A DNA stretch of 57,959 nucleotides, from assembly GCA_964547995.1 (NCBI GenBank), contig CAZJRB010000033.1, positions 1 to 57,959 on the forward strand, given 5' to 3'. Positions 23,353 to 29,293 of the stretch are shown here, in pieces (position 1 is the stretch's first letter; each line of letters opens with the position of its first letter). The notes beneath the pieces were generated by a model that saw only the letters and a list, made by a program, of their open reading frames with translations, was not told the DNA's origin and searched no databases. A program made the translations under genes and the position numbers. The DNA comes from CAZJRB01 sp964547995 (GTDB lineage: Bacteria; Planctomycetota; Planctomycetia; Pirellulales; Thermoguttaceae).

Positions 23353-24579
23353 ATGCCACAGACCCGCGAAATAATCCGCAAAGAGTCGACCGAGGGCGTG
23401 GGTTATTCGGTGGTCGATCTAAATGGAACCGGCCACGTCTTCGCCAGCGCAATGCCGCGGGAAGGTGAAACCATCGAGGACCAGGCACACGACGCGTTGC
23501 AGACGATCCGGGCGGTAATGGAGGAAGAGAGCACGCACGGATCGATCGTCAAGCAAGCGGTGTTTCTCAAGGACATTGCCCAGACCGAAACGTGCCGGCA
23601 ACTGATGAAGGAGTTTTACGGAGAGCAGTTGCCGGCGACGGCGTATATCCCCCAGCCGCCCTGCGAGGGAAAACTGCTCACCATTGAAGCCTTTGGCGTA
23701 GGTCGCGGGCAGGGCAACGTTGAGATCGGGCGGCTCAGCGAGCGGACCGTACTGACACGTCACGACGGCATGACTTGGGTGCATCTTGCGAACATCCGCT
23801 CGGAGATCGAATCGCCCCGGGTTTACGACCGCGCCGCCGACGCGTTCCAGCAGATGAGCCGGGGGCTGGCTGCCAGGGGATTCAGGTACGACCAAGTGAT
23901 CCGGACGTGGCTCTATCTGGGCGACATCGTCGGCTGGGAAGAGGACACGCAACGCTACAAGGAACTCAACCGCGCACGGACCGATTTCTACCGCGACATG
24001 CAGTTCGGCGGGAACCACGCGCCCGTTGACCTCGGGCACCGCGTTTACCCGGCCAGCACGGGGATCGGCTCCGAGGGCAACGACGTGATCATGAGCTGTA
24101 TTGCCTTGGCAACCGAGCGGAACGATGTGCAGTTGACGCCGTTGGAGAACCCGTTGCAGACCTCCGCCTTCGACTACGGCGAAGCGTACAGTCCCAAGAG
24201 CCCGAAGTTTTGCCGGGCGATGGCGATTGCCGTCGGCGATTTCGCCACGACGTTCGTCTCGGGCACCGCCAGCATCACGCAGTCGGAAACGCAATACGTC
24301 GGCGACATTGAAGGGCAGACGTGGCAGACGCTCGACAACATCGGCGCCTTGATTTCCGAATTCAATCTGAGGCGTCACGGTCTGCCCGGCTTCGGCGCCA
24401 CGCTCGACGATTTGGCCCTGGTCCGCGTCTACGTCAAGCGGCAGGAGGACTACAAAATCGCCAAGGATGTCTGCGAGTGCCGGCTGGGCGAGCTACCGAT
24501 CGTCTACGCCGTGGCCGACGTCTGCCGCCCCGAGCTTCTCGTGGAGATTGAGGGGATGGCATTCTCGCGGCGGATATGA
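23353..24579 (+). CDS. Tandem RidA/YjgF-fold protein with chorismatase-like C-terminal half
   Basis: A 408-residue protein without a signal peptide. Residues about 20-125 resemble a RidA (YjgF/YER057c/UK114) domain (HVFASAMP, IVKQAVFLKD, PATAYI). The C-terminal two thirds resemble the paired RidA-like halves of FkbO/Hyg5-type chorismatases (PASTGIGSEG, FVSGTASI, LDDLALVRVYVK). RidA proteins deaminate reactive enamines/imines; chorismatases hydrolyse chorismate. Neither activity can be asserted here because catalytic residues were not aligned. It stands alone, at the left edge of the accessory island. Confidence 0.75.
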   Translation: MPQTREIIRKESTEGVGYSVVDLNGTGHVFASAMPREGETIEDQAHDALQTIRAVMEEESTHGSIVKQAVFLKDIAQTETCRQLMKEFYGEQLPATAYIPQPPCEGKLLTIEAFGVGRGQGNVEIGRLSERTVLTRHDGMTWVHLANIRSEIESPRVYDRAADAFQQMSRGLAARGFRYDQVIRTWLYLGDIVGWEEDTQRYKELNRARTDFYRDMQFGGNHAPVDLGHRVYPASTGIGSEGNDVIMSCIALATERNDVQLTPLENPLQTSAFDYGEAYSPKSPKFCRAMAIAVGDFATTFVSGTASITQSETQYVGDIEGQTWQTLDNIGALISEFNLRRHGLPGFGATLDDLALVRVYVKRQEDYKIAKDVCECRLGELPIVYAVADVCRPELLVEIEGMAFSRRI

Positions 24580-24604
24580 GTGACGCACGTAGGCATTTCG
24601 GAAC

Positions 24605-24825
24605 ATAGGAGGGGGCCACCGCCCTCGGCCCGCCGAAGCTCTCCGGATGGTTCGGGGGCAGGTGCCCCTTTGTATCTCACGTAAGAAGTCAGGCTGTGTC
24701 GGAAGACCCGTACGATGGCCCTCCGAGGCCGTCGATGAAAAGGCAACTTTGTGTGAAAAACTTGCGTTCGACGGCTTCGGAGAGCCGTCGTACATGAGCC
24801 GCAAACGACTTTTCCGACAATCCGA
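24605..24825. repeat. Two adjacent palindromic repeats
   Basis: A degenerate GGGGGCAGGTGCCCC-family inverted repeat (about 24605-24668) is followed by an imperfect 26-bp inverted repeat (24710-24735 and 24768-24793) of the GTACGATGGCC family, framed by TGTCGGAA (near 24697) and TTCCGACA (near 24815). Both relate to repeats elsewhere in the window. Confidence 0.75.
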
Positions 24826-24847
24826 CGGACGCATCCATAGTTTTCCC

Positions 24848-24952
24848 CGCGTGCAAAATTGTCGCAAGTGCTTGACTTCACACGCATTGCGCCGCTATAC
24901 TACCAAGAGCCGTGAGGCTCACGCCCCCAGCAAATGGGGATTTTGTGTACAA
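24848..24952 (+). promoter_or_regulatory. Promoter module copy 1 of 3
   Basis: About 105 bp shared with 25557-25663 and 26284-26393. TTGACT (24872-24877), an 18-bp spacer and TATACT (24896-24901) form a good sigma70 promoter, followed by the inverted repeat CGTGAG-G-CTCACG (24911-24923), a likely operator or stem-loop, and the conserved GGGGATTTTGTGTA. It sits upstream of the DUF2442/DUF4160 pair. Confidence 0.75.
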
Positions 24953-25016
24953 CAGCAACTTACGTGCGACTGCGACCGTCTTTGACATCGCCACGGCGGC
25001 CCGAGGAGGAAGGAAG

Positions 25017-25301
25017 GTGTTCAAACTCGTGCAAGCAGAGCCGCTTTCCGGCTACAGACTGCGTCTACGCTACGCCGACGGCGTCACCGGCGTTGTCGAT
25101 CTTTCGCATCTGGTCGGCAAGGGCGTGTTTCAATTGTGGGACGACCCCGAAGCCTTTGGACGGGCTTCCATCGGAACCGCAGGCGAGGTCCGCTGGAGCG
25201 ACGAGGTTGATCTCTGTGCCGACGCGTTGTACCTCGAGGTCACGGGCAAGCAACCGGACGAGGTATTTCCGAATCTGAGGAAGGTATCGACCGATGCCTG
25301 A
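25017..25301 (+). CDS. DUF2442 domain protein (module 1)
   Basis: GTG at 25017, preceded by GAGGAGGAAGG, gives 94 residues. The sequence (FKLVQAEPLSGYRLRLRYADGV, then WSDEVDLCADALYLEV near the end) has the features of DUF2442: a small beta-rich domain ending in a tryptophan plus acidic segment before the ALY motif. Upstream codons in the same frame fall in the promoter module and are not counted. It overlaps the DUF4160 gene by 8 bp, so the two are co-translated. Molecular function of DUF2442 is not established; toxin-antitoxin-like roles are only conjecture. Confidence 0.8.
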   Translation: MFKLVQAEPLSGYRLRLRYADGVTGVVDLSHLVGKGVFQLWDDPEAFGRASIGTAGEVRWSDEVDLCADALYLEVTGKQPDEVFPNLRKVSTDA

Positions 25302-25554
25302 GATCAGTCGCTTTTATGGCATCGTGATCAAGATGTTCCATAATGACCACCAACCGCCTCATTTTCACGCGGAGCACGGCGGGGATCAAATGGTCGTCGC
25401 AATCGAAACGCTCGCCGTGATCGCGGGCAAGCTCCGTCCGCGCGCCACTGGATTGGTCATGGAGTGGGCCTCACAGCACCAGGACGAGTTGCGCCACGTA
25501 TGGGAGCAGGCCCGAAACCAAGAACCGTTGGACCGGGTGGATCCACTGCCGTGA
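25294..25554 (+). CDS. DUF4160 domain protein (module 1)
   Basis: An 86-residue protein. MPEISRFYGIVIKMFHNDHQ followed by PPHFHA is the signature start of DUF4160, with HFH as the conserved core; EWASQHQDELRHVWE closes the domain. It overlaps the upstream DUF2442 gene. DUF4160 and DUF2442 genes commonly occur side by side, and two more pairs lie within 2.7 kb. Function unknown. Confidence 0.85.
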   Translation: MPEISRFYGIVIKMFHNDHQPPHFHAEHGGDQMVVAIETLAVIAGKLRPRATGLVMEWASQHQDELRHVWEQARNQEPLDRVDPLP

Positions 25555-25556
25555 CC

Positions 25557-25663
25557 CGCGTGCGAAATCGTCGCAAGCACTTGACTTCATACGCATTACG
25601 CCGCTATACTGCCCAAATTCGTGGGGCTCGCGTCCCCGGCAATGGAGATTTGGTGTAGAATAA
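25557..25663 (+). promoter_or_regulatory. Promoter module copy 2 of 3
   Basis: TTGACT (25581-25586), 18-bp spacer, TATACT (25605-25610), then the imperfect repeat CGTGGGGCTCGCG and GGAGATTTGGTGTAGAA. It begins 3 bp after the previous stop codon and drives the second DUF4160/DUF2442 pair. Confidence 0.75.
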
Positions 25664-25685
25664 CGAGTTCGAGGGATAGGAGAAT

Positions 25686-25922
25686 ATGCCCAAGTTTGAT
25701 GACATTGGGCCATACAAGCTCTTTTTCTACTCGGCTGAGGGAAATGAGCCACCCTATATTCACATCCGTCGAGACCGCGCGACGGCGAAGTTCTGGCTTG
25801 ATCCTGTTCGCATTGAACGATCGCGACGATTCAGCGATCATGAGTTGCGAGCGATTCAGAAACTCGTAGAAGAAAACCGGGAAGCAATCGTGGAGAGCTG
25901 GAATGAGCACTTTAGACATTGA
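25686..25922 (+). CDS. DUF4160 domain protein (module 2)
   Basis: A 78-residue protein (MPKFDDIGPYKLFFYSAEGN) with PPYIHIRRD replacing the PPHFH of module 1, followed by KFWLDPVRIERS and ending IVESWNEHF. This is the second DUF4160 subgroup, where the first conserved His is Tyr. GATAGGAG precedes the start. It overlaps the DUF2442 gene by 20 bp; here DUF4160 comes first, the reverse of module 1. Confidence 0.85.
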   Translation: MPKFDDIGPYKLFFYSAEGNEPPYIHIRRDRATAKFWLDPVRIERSRRFSDHELRAIQKLVEENREAIVESWNEHFRH

Positions 25923-26235
25923 TCATGAGGTGTTTGCCTTGGCCGTCTCGTTCTCCGAAAACGCCATGACCGCTTCTCTCGACGACGGCCGCACGATCTC
26001 GGTTCCTCTTGCCTGGTATCCGAGGCTCCTGGCGGGAACGCCGGAGGAGAGGGCGAAGTACGAATTAATTGGTGATGGCGAAGGCATTCACTGGCCCGAT
26101 CTGGATGAGGACATCAGTGTTGAAGGGATTCTAGCGGGTCGGCGCTCCGCGGAGTCTGCCTCGTCGCTTGCCCGCTGGCTCTCTCAACGCCGAGATGACT
26201 CGAACAATCGCACCCAGCGGAGCGATGACGCTTGA
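25903..26235 (+). CDS. DUF2442 domain protein (module 2)
   Basis: A 110-residue protein. VFALAVSFSENAMTASLDDG, ISVPLAWYPRLL and IHWPDLDEDISVEGIL match DUF2442. The C-terminal tail (about 85-110) is Ser/Arg-rich and extra to the domain, as in DUF2442 proteins that carry a short antitoxin-like tail. The gene overlaps the preceding DUF4160 gene, indicating translational coupling. Confidence 0.87.
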   Translation: MSTLDIDHEVFALAVSFSENAMTASLDDGRTISVPLAWYPRLLAGTPEERAKYELIGDGEGIHWPDLDEDISVEGILAGRRSAESASSLARWLSQRRDDSNNRTQRSDDA

Positions 26236-26287
26236 CGTTCGTTTGCACCGATGCTGGGAAATGGCCTCGAAAAGCAGAGGATCAGCG
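26232..26287 (+). repeat. 53-bp direct repeat, copy a
   Basis: TTGACGTTCG..GGAAATGGCCTCGAAAAGCA..GAGGATCAGCG resembles 27187-27238. This copy runs straight into promoter module 3; the other does not. Confidence 0.65.
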
Positions 26288-26393
26288 TGCGAAATCGTCG
26301 CAAGTACTTGACTCCACACGCATTACGCCGCTATACTGCCAAAATCCGTGGGGTTCACGTCCCCGGCAAATGGAGATTTTTGTGTAGAACAAT
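26284..26393 (+). promoter_or_regulatory. Promoter module copy 3 of 3
   Basis: TTGACT (26308-26313), 18-bp spacer, TATACT (26332-26337), then CGTGGGGTTCACG and GGAGATTTTTGTGTAGAACA. It lies directly upstream of hicBA. Confidence 0.75.
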
Positions 26394-26406
26394 CCAGGAG
26401 ATGATA

Positions 26407-26625
26407 ATGAAGGCAGAATTCACGGCCATCATAGAAGTCGCACCCGAGGGCGGCTACTGGGCCATCTGTCCGGAGGTGCCTGGTGCGAACGGACAGGGAG
26501 AGACGATAGAGGAAACCAAGGATAGTCTGCGGCAGGCTATTGAATTGATCCTGGAAGATCGCAAGGCGGACGCCCTCCGGGGGTTGCCCGACGACGCTAT
26601 CCAGGACAAGGTGCTGATCGAATGA
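26407..26625 (+). CDS. hicB: HicB-family antitoxin
   Basis: ATG 26407 lies 6 nt after AGGAG (an in-frame ATG at 26401 directly abuts it, so 26407 is preferred). The 72-residue protein (MKAEFTAIIEVAPEGGYWAI, then CPEVPGANGQGETIEE and AIELILEDR) is a typical partial RNase H-fold HicB antitoxin. No C-terminal ribbon-helix-helix or HTH domain is present, so DNA binding may need another part. It overlaps hicA by 4 bp (ATGA) and would neutralise the HicA mRNA interferase. Confidence 0.9.
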   Translation: MKAEFTAIIEVAPEGGYWAICPEVPGANGQGETIEETKDSLRQAIELILEDRKADALRGLPDDAIQDKVLIE

Positions 26626-26801
26626 AGCGACGGGACTTGGAGCGCAGGTTAAGGATTGCAGGTTGCTACCTGAAGCGAGAAGGAAGCTCGCATTCCCTTT
26701 GGATCAATCCAAAAAACGGAGCTACGGAAGCCGTACCCCGGCACAACGAAATCAAAGAACCGTTGGCAAAGAAGATATTGAAGAACCTGAATGCAGGATG
26801 A
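26622..26801 (+). CDS. hicA: HicA-family mRNA interferase toxin (59 residues)
   Basis: This small gene overlaps the hicB stop. The 59-residue product begins MKRRDLERRLRIAGCYLKRE and contains GSSHSLWINP, whose His24 matches the catalytic His of the double-stranded-RNA-binding-like HicA fold, then VPRHNEIKEPLAKKILK. HicA toxins cleave mRNA until bound by HicB. The order here is antitoxin first. Length equals that of typical HicA proteins, so it looks intact. Confidence 0.9.
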   Translation: MKRRDLERRLRIAGCYLKREGSSHSLWINPKNGATEAVPRHNEIKEPLAKKILKNLNAG

Positions 26802-26816
26802 AGCACCGAACAATGA

Positions 26817-26823
26817 GTTATGT
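26817..26823 (+). other. Integron-type core site at the 5' end of a gene cassette
   Basis: GTTATGT fits the G^TTRRRY-like core recognised by integron integrases (compare GTTATGC of Vibrio repeats). It is the exact reverse complement of ACATAAC at the start of the attC at 27113, as expected for the two ends of one circularised cassette. Confidence 0.65.
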
Positions 26824-26830
26824 GGCTTAG

Positions 26831-27118
26831 ATGAAACGTACTTGCAGCCGTCTTGTTGATTTGGCAATCATTGTCGGGGTGATGGTCGTTCCGAGCGTAT
26901 TGCTCTTCGGGCCAATGGGTGGATTTCATCATCACTACGGGTTCGGTTTATTGCGATACATGATTCTCAACGGAGAAGACCCTGACCCACGCTATCCCAG
27001 CCTGTTTGGGTGCGAGATCTGGTTCTCACCCGTGATGTTTACGGTTACGCTCGTAATTTGGATTATCGTTCTTCTCCTTGTTGTCTTTGGTGTCAGGGCC
27101 TTTCGCGGCACCACATAA
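26831..27118 (+). CDS. Small two-helix membrane protein in an integron cassette
   Basis: The 95-residue product has a hydrophobic segment at about 9-27, a central His-rich loop (GGFHHHYGFG) and a second segment at about 66-88, so it should cross the membrane twice. No family is recognised. The gene starts 8 bp after the core site and its stop codon lies inside the attC R'' box, the tight packing typical of integron cassettes. It has no promoter of its own; hicBA transcription could read into it. Confidence 0.75.
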   Translation: MKRTCSRLVDLAIIVGVMVVPSVLLFGPMGGFHHHYGFGLLRYMILNGEDPDPRYPSLFGCEIWFSPVMFTVTLVIWIIVLLLVVFGVRAFRGTT

Positions 27119-27198
27119 CAAGCCGTTGGACTGAACAGCGACGATGTGGATATTTGAGGCAGCGTTTGTCGCGCCACCGGTCGACTTTGACGTTAGCA
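27113..27198 (+). other. attC recombination site of an integron gene cassette
   Basis: About 86 bp bounded by R'' ACATAAC (27113-27119) and the R' core GTTAGCA (27192-27198). Inner complementary segments include GCGAC/GTCGC, with a partial L''/L' match (GTTGGAC/GGTCGAC). R'' is complementary to this cassette's own 5' core (GTTATGT) rather than to the next core, which is the diagnostic pattern. No integron integrase gene is in the window. Confidence 0.65.
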
Positions 27199-27238
27199 GC
27201 GATGGTAGGAAATGGGCCCGAAAAGTAGAGGATCTGCG
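27187..27238 (+). repeat. 53-bp direct repeat, copy b
   Basis: TTGACGTTAGC..GGAAATGGGCCCGAAAAGTA..GAGGATCTGCG, the partner of 26232-26287. It overlaps the attC end and is not followed by a promoter module. Confidence 0.65.
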
Positions 27239-27296
27239 GTCGGATTAGTTGTGACGGGGCGAGTGATATGGCCCCCGGCCGATTCTGGGCGAATCG

Positions 27297-27460
27297 TCAT
27301 GAAAACCCCGGGCCGGCCCCGGAGGTTTCTATGGGGTCGAATGAAAGCGGGTACTTGCCGTAGATGCGGATCGTGTTGAGCATGGCGAGGTAGTTACCCG
27401 GTTTGACCTTCGAGTGGACGCTGTTGCTCGACGAGACGATTAGCCCGCCTCGTTCGCCCG
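27297..27460 (-). pseudogene. 3' remnant of a second uroD-like gene
   Basis: The minus strand encodes about 50 codons matching the C-terminus of the UroD homologue at 28025-29098 (both contain GLIVSSSNSVHSKVKPGNYL and end SGAGPGFS). Differences include R-I for K-V, F for L and synonymous changes. The frame is intact to its own stop, but no upstream gene body exists. The DUF4160/DUF2442 pair of module 3 lies between remnant and full gene. Confidence 0.85.
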
Positions 27461-27507
27461 GTCCTTATGCTATTGAAGAAACGAGCCCATATCGGTATAA
27501 TTCAATC

Positions 27508-27765
27508 ATGCCCGAGCTATCGAGATTCCTGGGGATTGTGATCGGCATTTTCCCGAGGGAGCATCCGCCGCCGCATTTTCACGCGGTGTATGGCGAATAC
27601 CAGATTACCGTTGACATCCAAAGCGGCGTTGTCCACGGGGATTTCCCCAAGCGCGCTTTGCGGCATGTTCTGGAATGGCTTGATCTCCACCAGGATGAAC
27701 TTCTCGATGACTGGAACTTGATTCAAGAGGGGCGCCCCGCGAACAAGATTGCACCGCTGGAGTAG
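27508..27765 (+). CDS. DUF4160 domain protein (module 3)
   Basis: From ATG 27508 the product is 85 residues. MPELSRFLGIVIGIFPREHP followed by PPHFHA and the C-terminal WLDLHQDELLDDWN place it in the same DUF4160 subgroup as module 1. Upstream in-frame codons read into the uroD remnant and are not counted. It is followed after 4 bp by a DUF2442 gene. A copy of the shared promoter module is not present here. Function unknown. Confidence 0.85.
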   Translation: MPELSRFLGIVIGIFPREHPPPHFHAVYGEYQITVDIQSGVVHGDFPKRALRHVLEWLDLHQDELLDDWNLIQEGRPANKIAPLE

Positions 27766-27769
27766 AGCC

Positions 27770-28015
27770 ATGATACCGAAGGTCGTTAAAGCACGGCATG
27801 AACACGATTTCACCGTTTACCTCCGCTTTGCGGACGGAACGGAAGGCAACGTTGACCTGCGGGATGAGCTTTACGGCGAGCTATTCGAGCCCCTCAAAGA
27901 TCCGGCTGTCTTCAAGGCCCTGTTTGTTCATCCGGAGTTCCACACCCTCTGCTGGCCTAACGGAGCCGACCTCGCCCCCGAGTTCTTGTACGAAAAGGTG
28001 CAGATTCCGGCATGA
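27770..28015 (+). CDS. DUF2442 domain protein (module 3)
   Basis: ATG 27770 gives 81 residues. MIPKVVKARHEHDFTVYLRF, then ADGTEGNVDLRDEL, PLKDPAVF and CWPNGADLAPEFLYEKV, show the complete DUF2442 domain, with the Trp-Asn-Gly-Ala-Asp segment before the C-terminus. It pairs with the adjacent DUF4160 gene and ends 9 bp from the convergent uroD-like gene. Confidence 0.87.
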   Translation: MIPKVVKARHEHDFTVYLRFADGTEGNVDLRDELYGELFEPLKDPAVFKALFVHPEFHTLCWPNGADLAPEFLYEKVQIPA

Positions 28016-28024
28016 CAAGGTTAT

Positions 28025-29098
28025 CTATGAGAACCCCGGGCCGGCACCGGAGGTTTCGATGGGGTCGAGCGATAGCGGATACTTGCCGTAGACCTTGATC
28101 GTGTTGAGCATGGCGAGGTAGTTGCCGGGCTTCACTTTCGAGTGGACGCTGTTGCTCGACGAGACGATCAGCCCGCCGCCTTCGCCCGCCTTGCGGATGA
28201 TGTCCTTGGTCTCGTTGACCACGTCCTCGACGGAGCCGAACGTGAGCGTCTGGGTGCAATCGACGTTCCCCTTCATGGCGAAGCGGTCGCCGTAGTCCCG
28301 CTTCATCCGGCCGATCTCCAGGCCGCCCAGCGGGTCGATCGGGTCGAGGCAGTCCATCGGGATGTCGAGGATCATGTCCAAGAGCAGGGCGATGTTGCCG
28401 TCGGTGTGCTTGATGGTCATCAGGCCCAGCTCCTTGAAGCCCTGGTACACCCGGACCACACCCGGGTAGAAGAGTTCGCGGAAGGATTTCGGCGACATCA
28501 ACGGTCCCTCGGTCGATGCATAGTCGTCGCCAGTCATGACGAAATCGGCGCCGAGCCGGGCACACTCCTTGGCGTATTCGAGATTCAGCTCGACCGACAG
28601 GCCGACCACCTTCTTGACCAGTTCGGGCTCCGCGGCGATGGCCATCAGCAGGTCGGCATAGCCCATCAGCGCCCGGGGCATCGAGAAGACGTCGTTCAGA
28701 TGCACTCCGATGGCGACCTTCCCCTTGTAGCGATCGACGAGCTTTCGCAGGCTTGCGAACCGTTCGGGGGCGTGCGGGTCGGGCGGCTCGTAATTCTCGA
28801 AGTCTTCGATGGTCTTGATCGGGCCTTCGATCGGCGGCGAATACTCTTCCTGCGTCTTCTCCAGGATGACCCCGTACTCGTTGCGGTAGCGCTTCTCGCT
28901 AATCAGTTCCCGCTTGATGTCCGGGGCCGTCATGAGGGCGTCGAGGCCCATCCGCAGCGTGAATTCCTCCATGTTGCAGCCGGGCAGGATCGCCTCGCGG
29001 ACGTGCCGGTCGACGATCCATTCAAAGTGCGGGATGCGATCCGGCTGCTCGTTCCGCAGCACGGTCAGGATGCGCTCGGCGGAGGTCATTTCGGCCAT
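28025..29098 (-). CDS. Uroporphyrinogen decarboxylase (URO-D)-family protein, methyltransferase-like
   Basis: From ATG 29098 the product is 357 residues; longer frames run into a palindromic repeat. The family includes HemE and the corrinoid methyltransferases MtaA/MtbA. Visible are an N-terminal ERILTVLRNEQPDRIP (typical of the methyltransferase branch), GADFVMTGDDYAS, IKHTDGNI and MDCLDPIDPLGGLE. The HTDG histidine and missing HemE signature argue against heme synthesis. Planctomycetes carry many such paralogues of unknown substrate. Its C-terminal end is duplicated as a remnant at 27297-27460. Confidence 0.85.
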   Translation of the reverse strand: MAEMTSAERILTVLRNEQPDRIPHFEWIVDRHVREAILPGCNMEEFTLRMGLDALMTAPDIKRELISEKRYRNEYGVILEKTQEEYSPPIEGPIKTIEDFENYEPPDPHAPERFASLRKLVDRYKGKVAIGVHLNDVFSMPRALMGYADLLMAIAAEPELVKKVVGLSVELNLEYAKECARLGADFVMTGDDYASTEGPLMSPKSFRELFYPGVVRVYQGFKELGLMTIKHTDGNIALLLDMILDIPMDCLDPIDPLGGLEIGRMKRDYGDRFAMKGNVDCTQTLTFGSVEDVVNETKDIIRKAGEGGGLIVSSSNSVHSKVKPGNYLAMLNTIKVYGKYPLSLDPIETSGAGPGFS

Positions 29099-29149
29099 GG
29101 GAGGTCTCCGGGGAGAAATGGATGGTGGATACTCTGATTGGATAGTCTG

Positions 29150-29278
29150 GTTCCCATGCTCTGCATGGGAACCCGATGTCAGGGATGCTCTGCATCCCCA
29201 GCGTCTGTCAATCTTGACGTTTTCCTCCTGCCGACGCAGAGCGTCGCTGCAGTACGTTCCCATGCAGAGCATGGGAAC
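29150..29278. repeat. Paired palindromes
   Basis: GTTCCCATGC-TCT-GCATGGGAAC (29150-29172) recurs as its complement at 29256-29278, each copy itself palindromic, with GATGCTCTGCATC and GACGCAGAGCGTC between. It separates the uroD-like gene from the LRR lipoprotein gene. Confidence 0.85.
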
Positions 29279-29293
29279 GAGGCTCAACGAGGC

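Noticed and set aside
24848..26393. Spaced direct repeats considered as a CRISPR array
   Set aside because: Only three copies, about 105 bp long and 600-700 bp apart with genes between; they contain promoter hexamers.
29099..29287. Longer start for the uroD-like gene
   Set aside because: The extra codons lie in paired palindromes; the family N-terminus starts at 29098.
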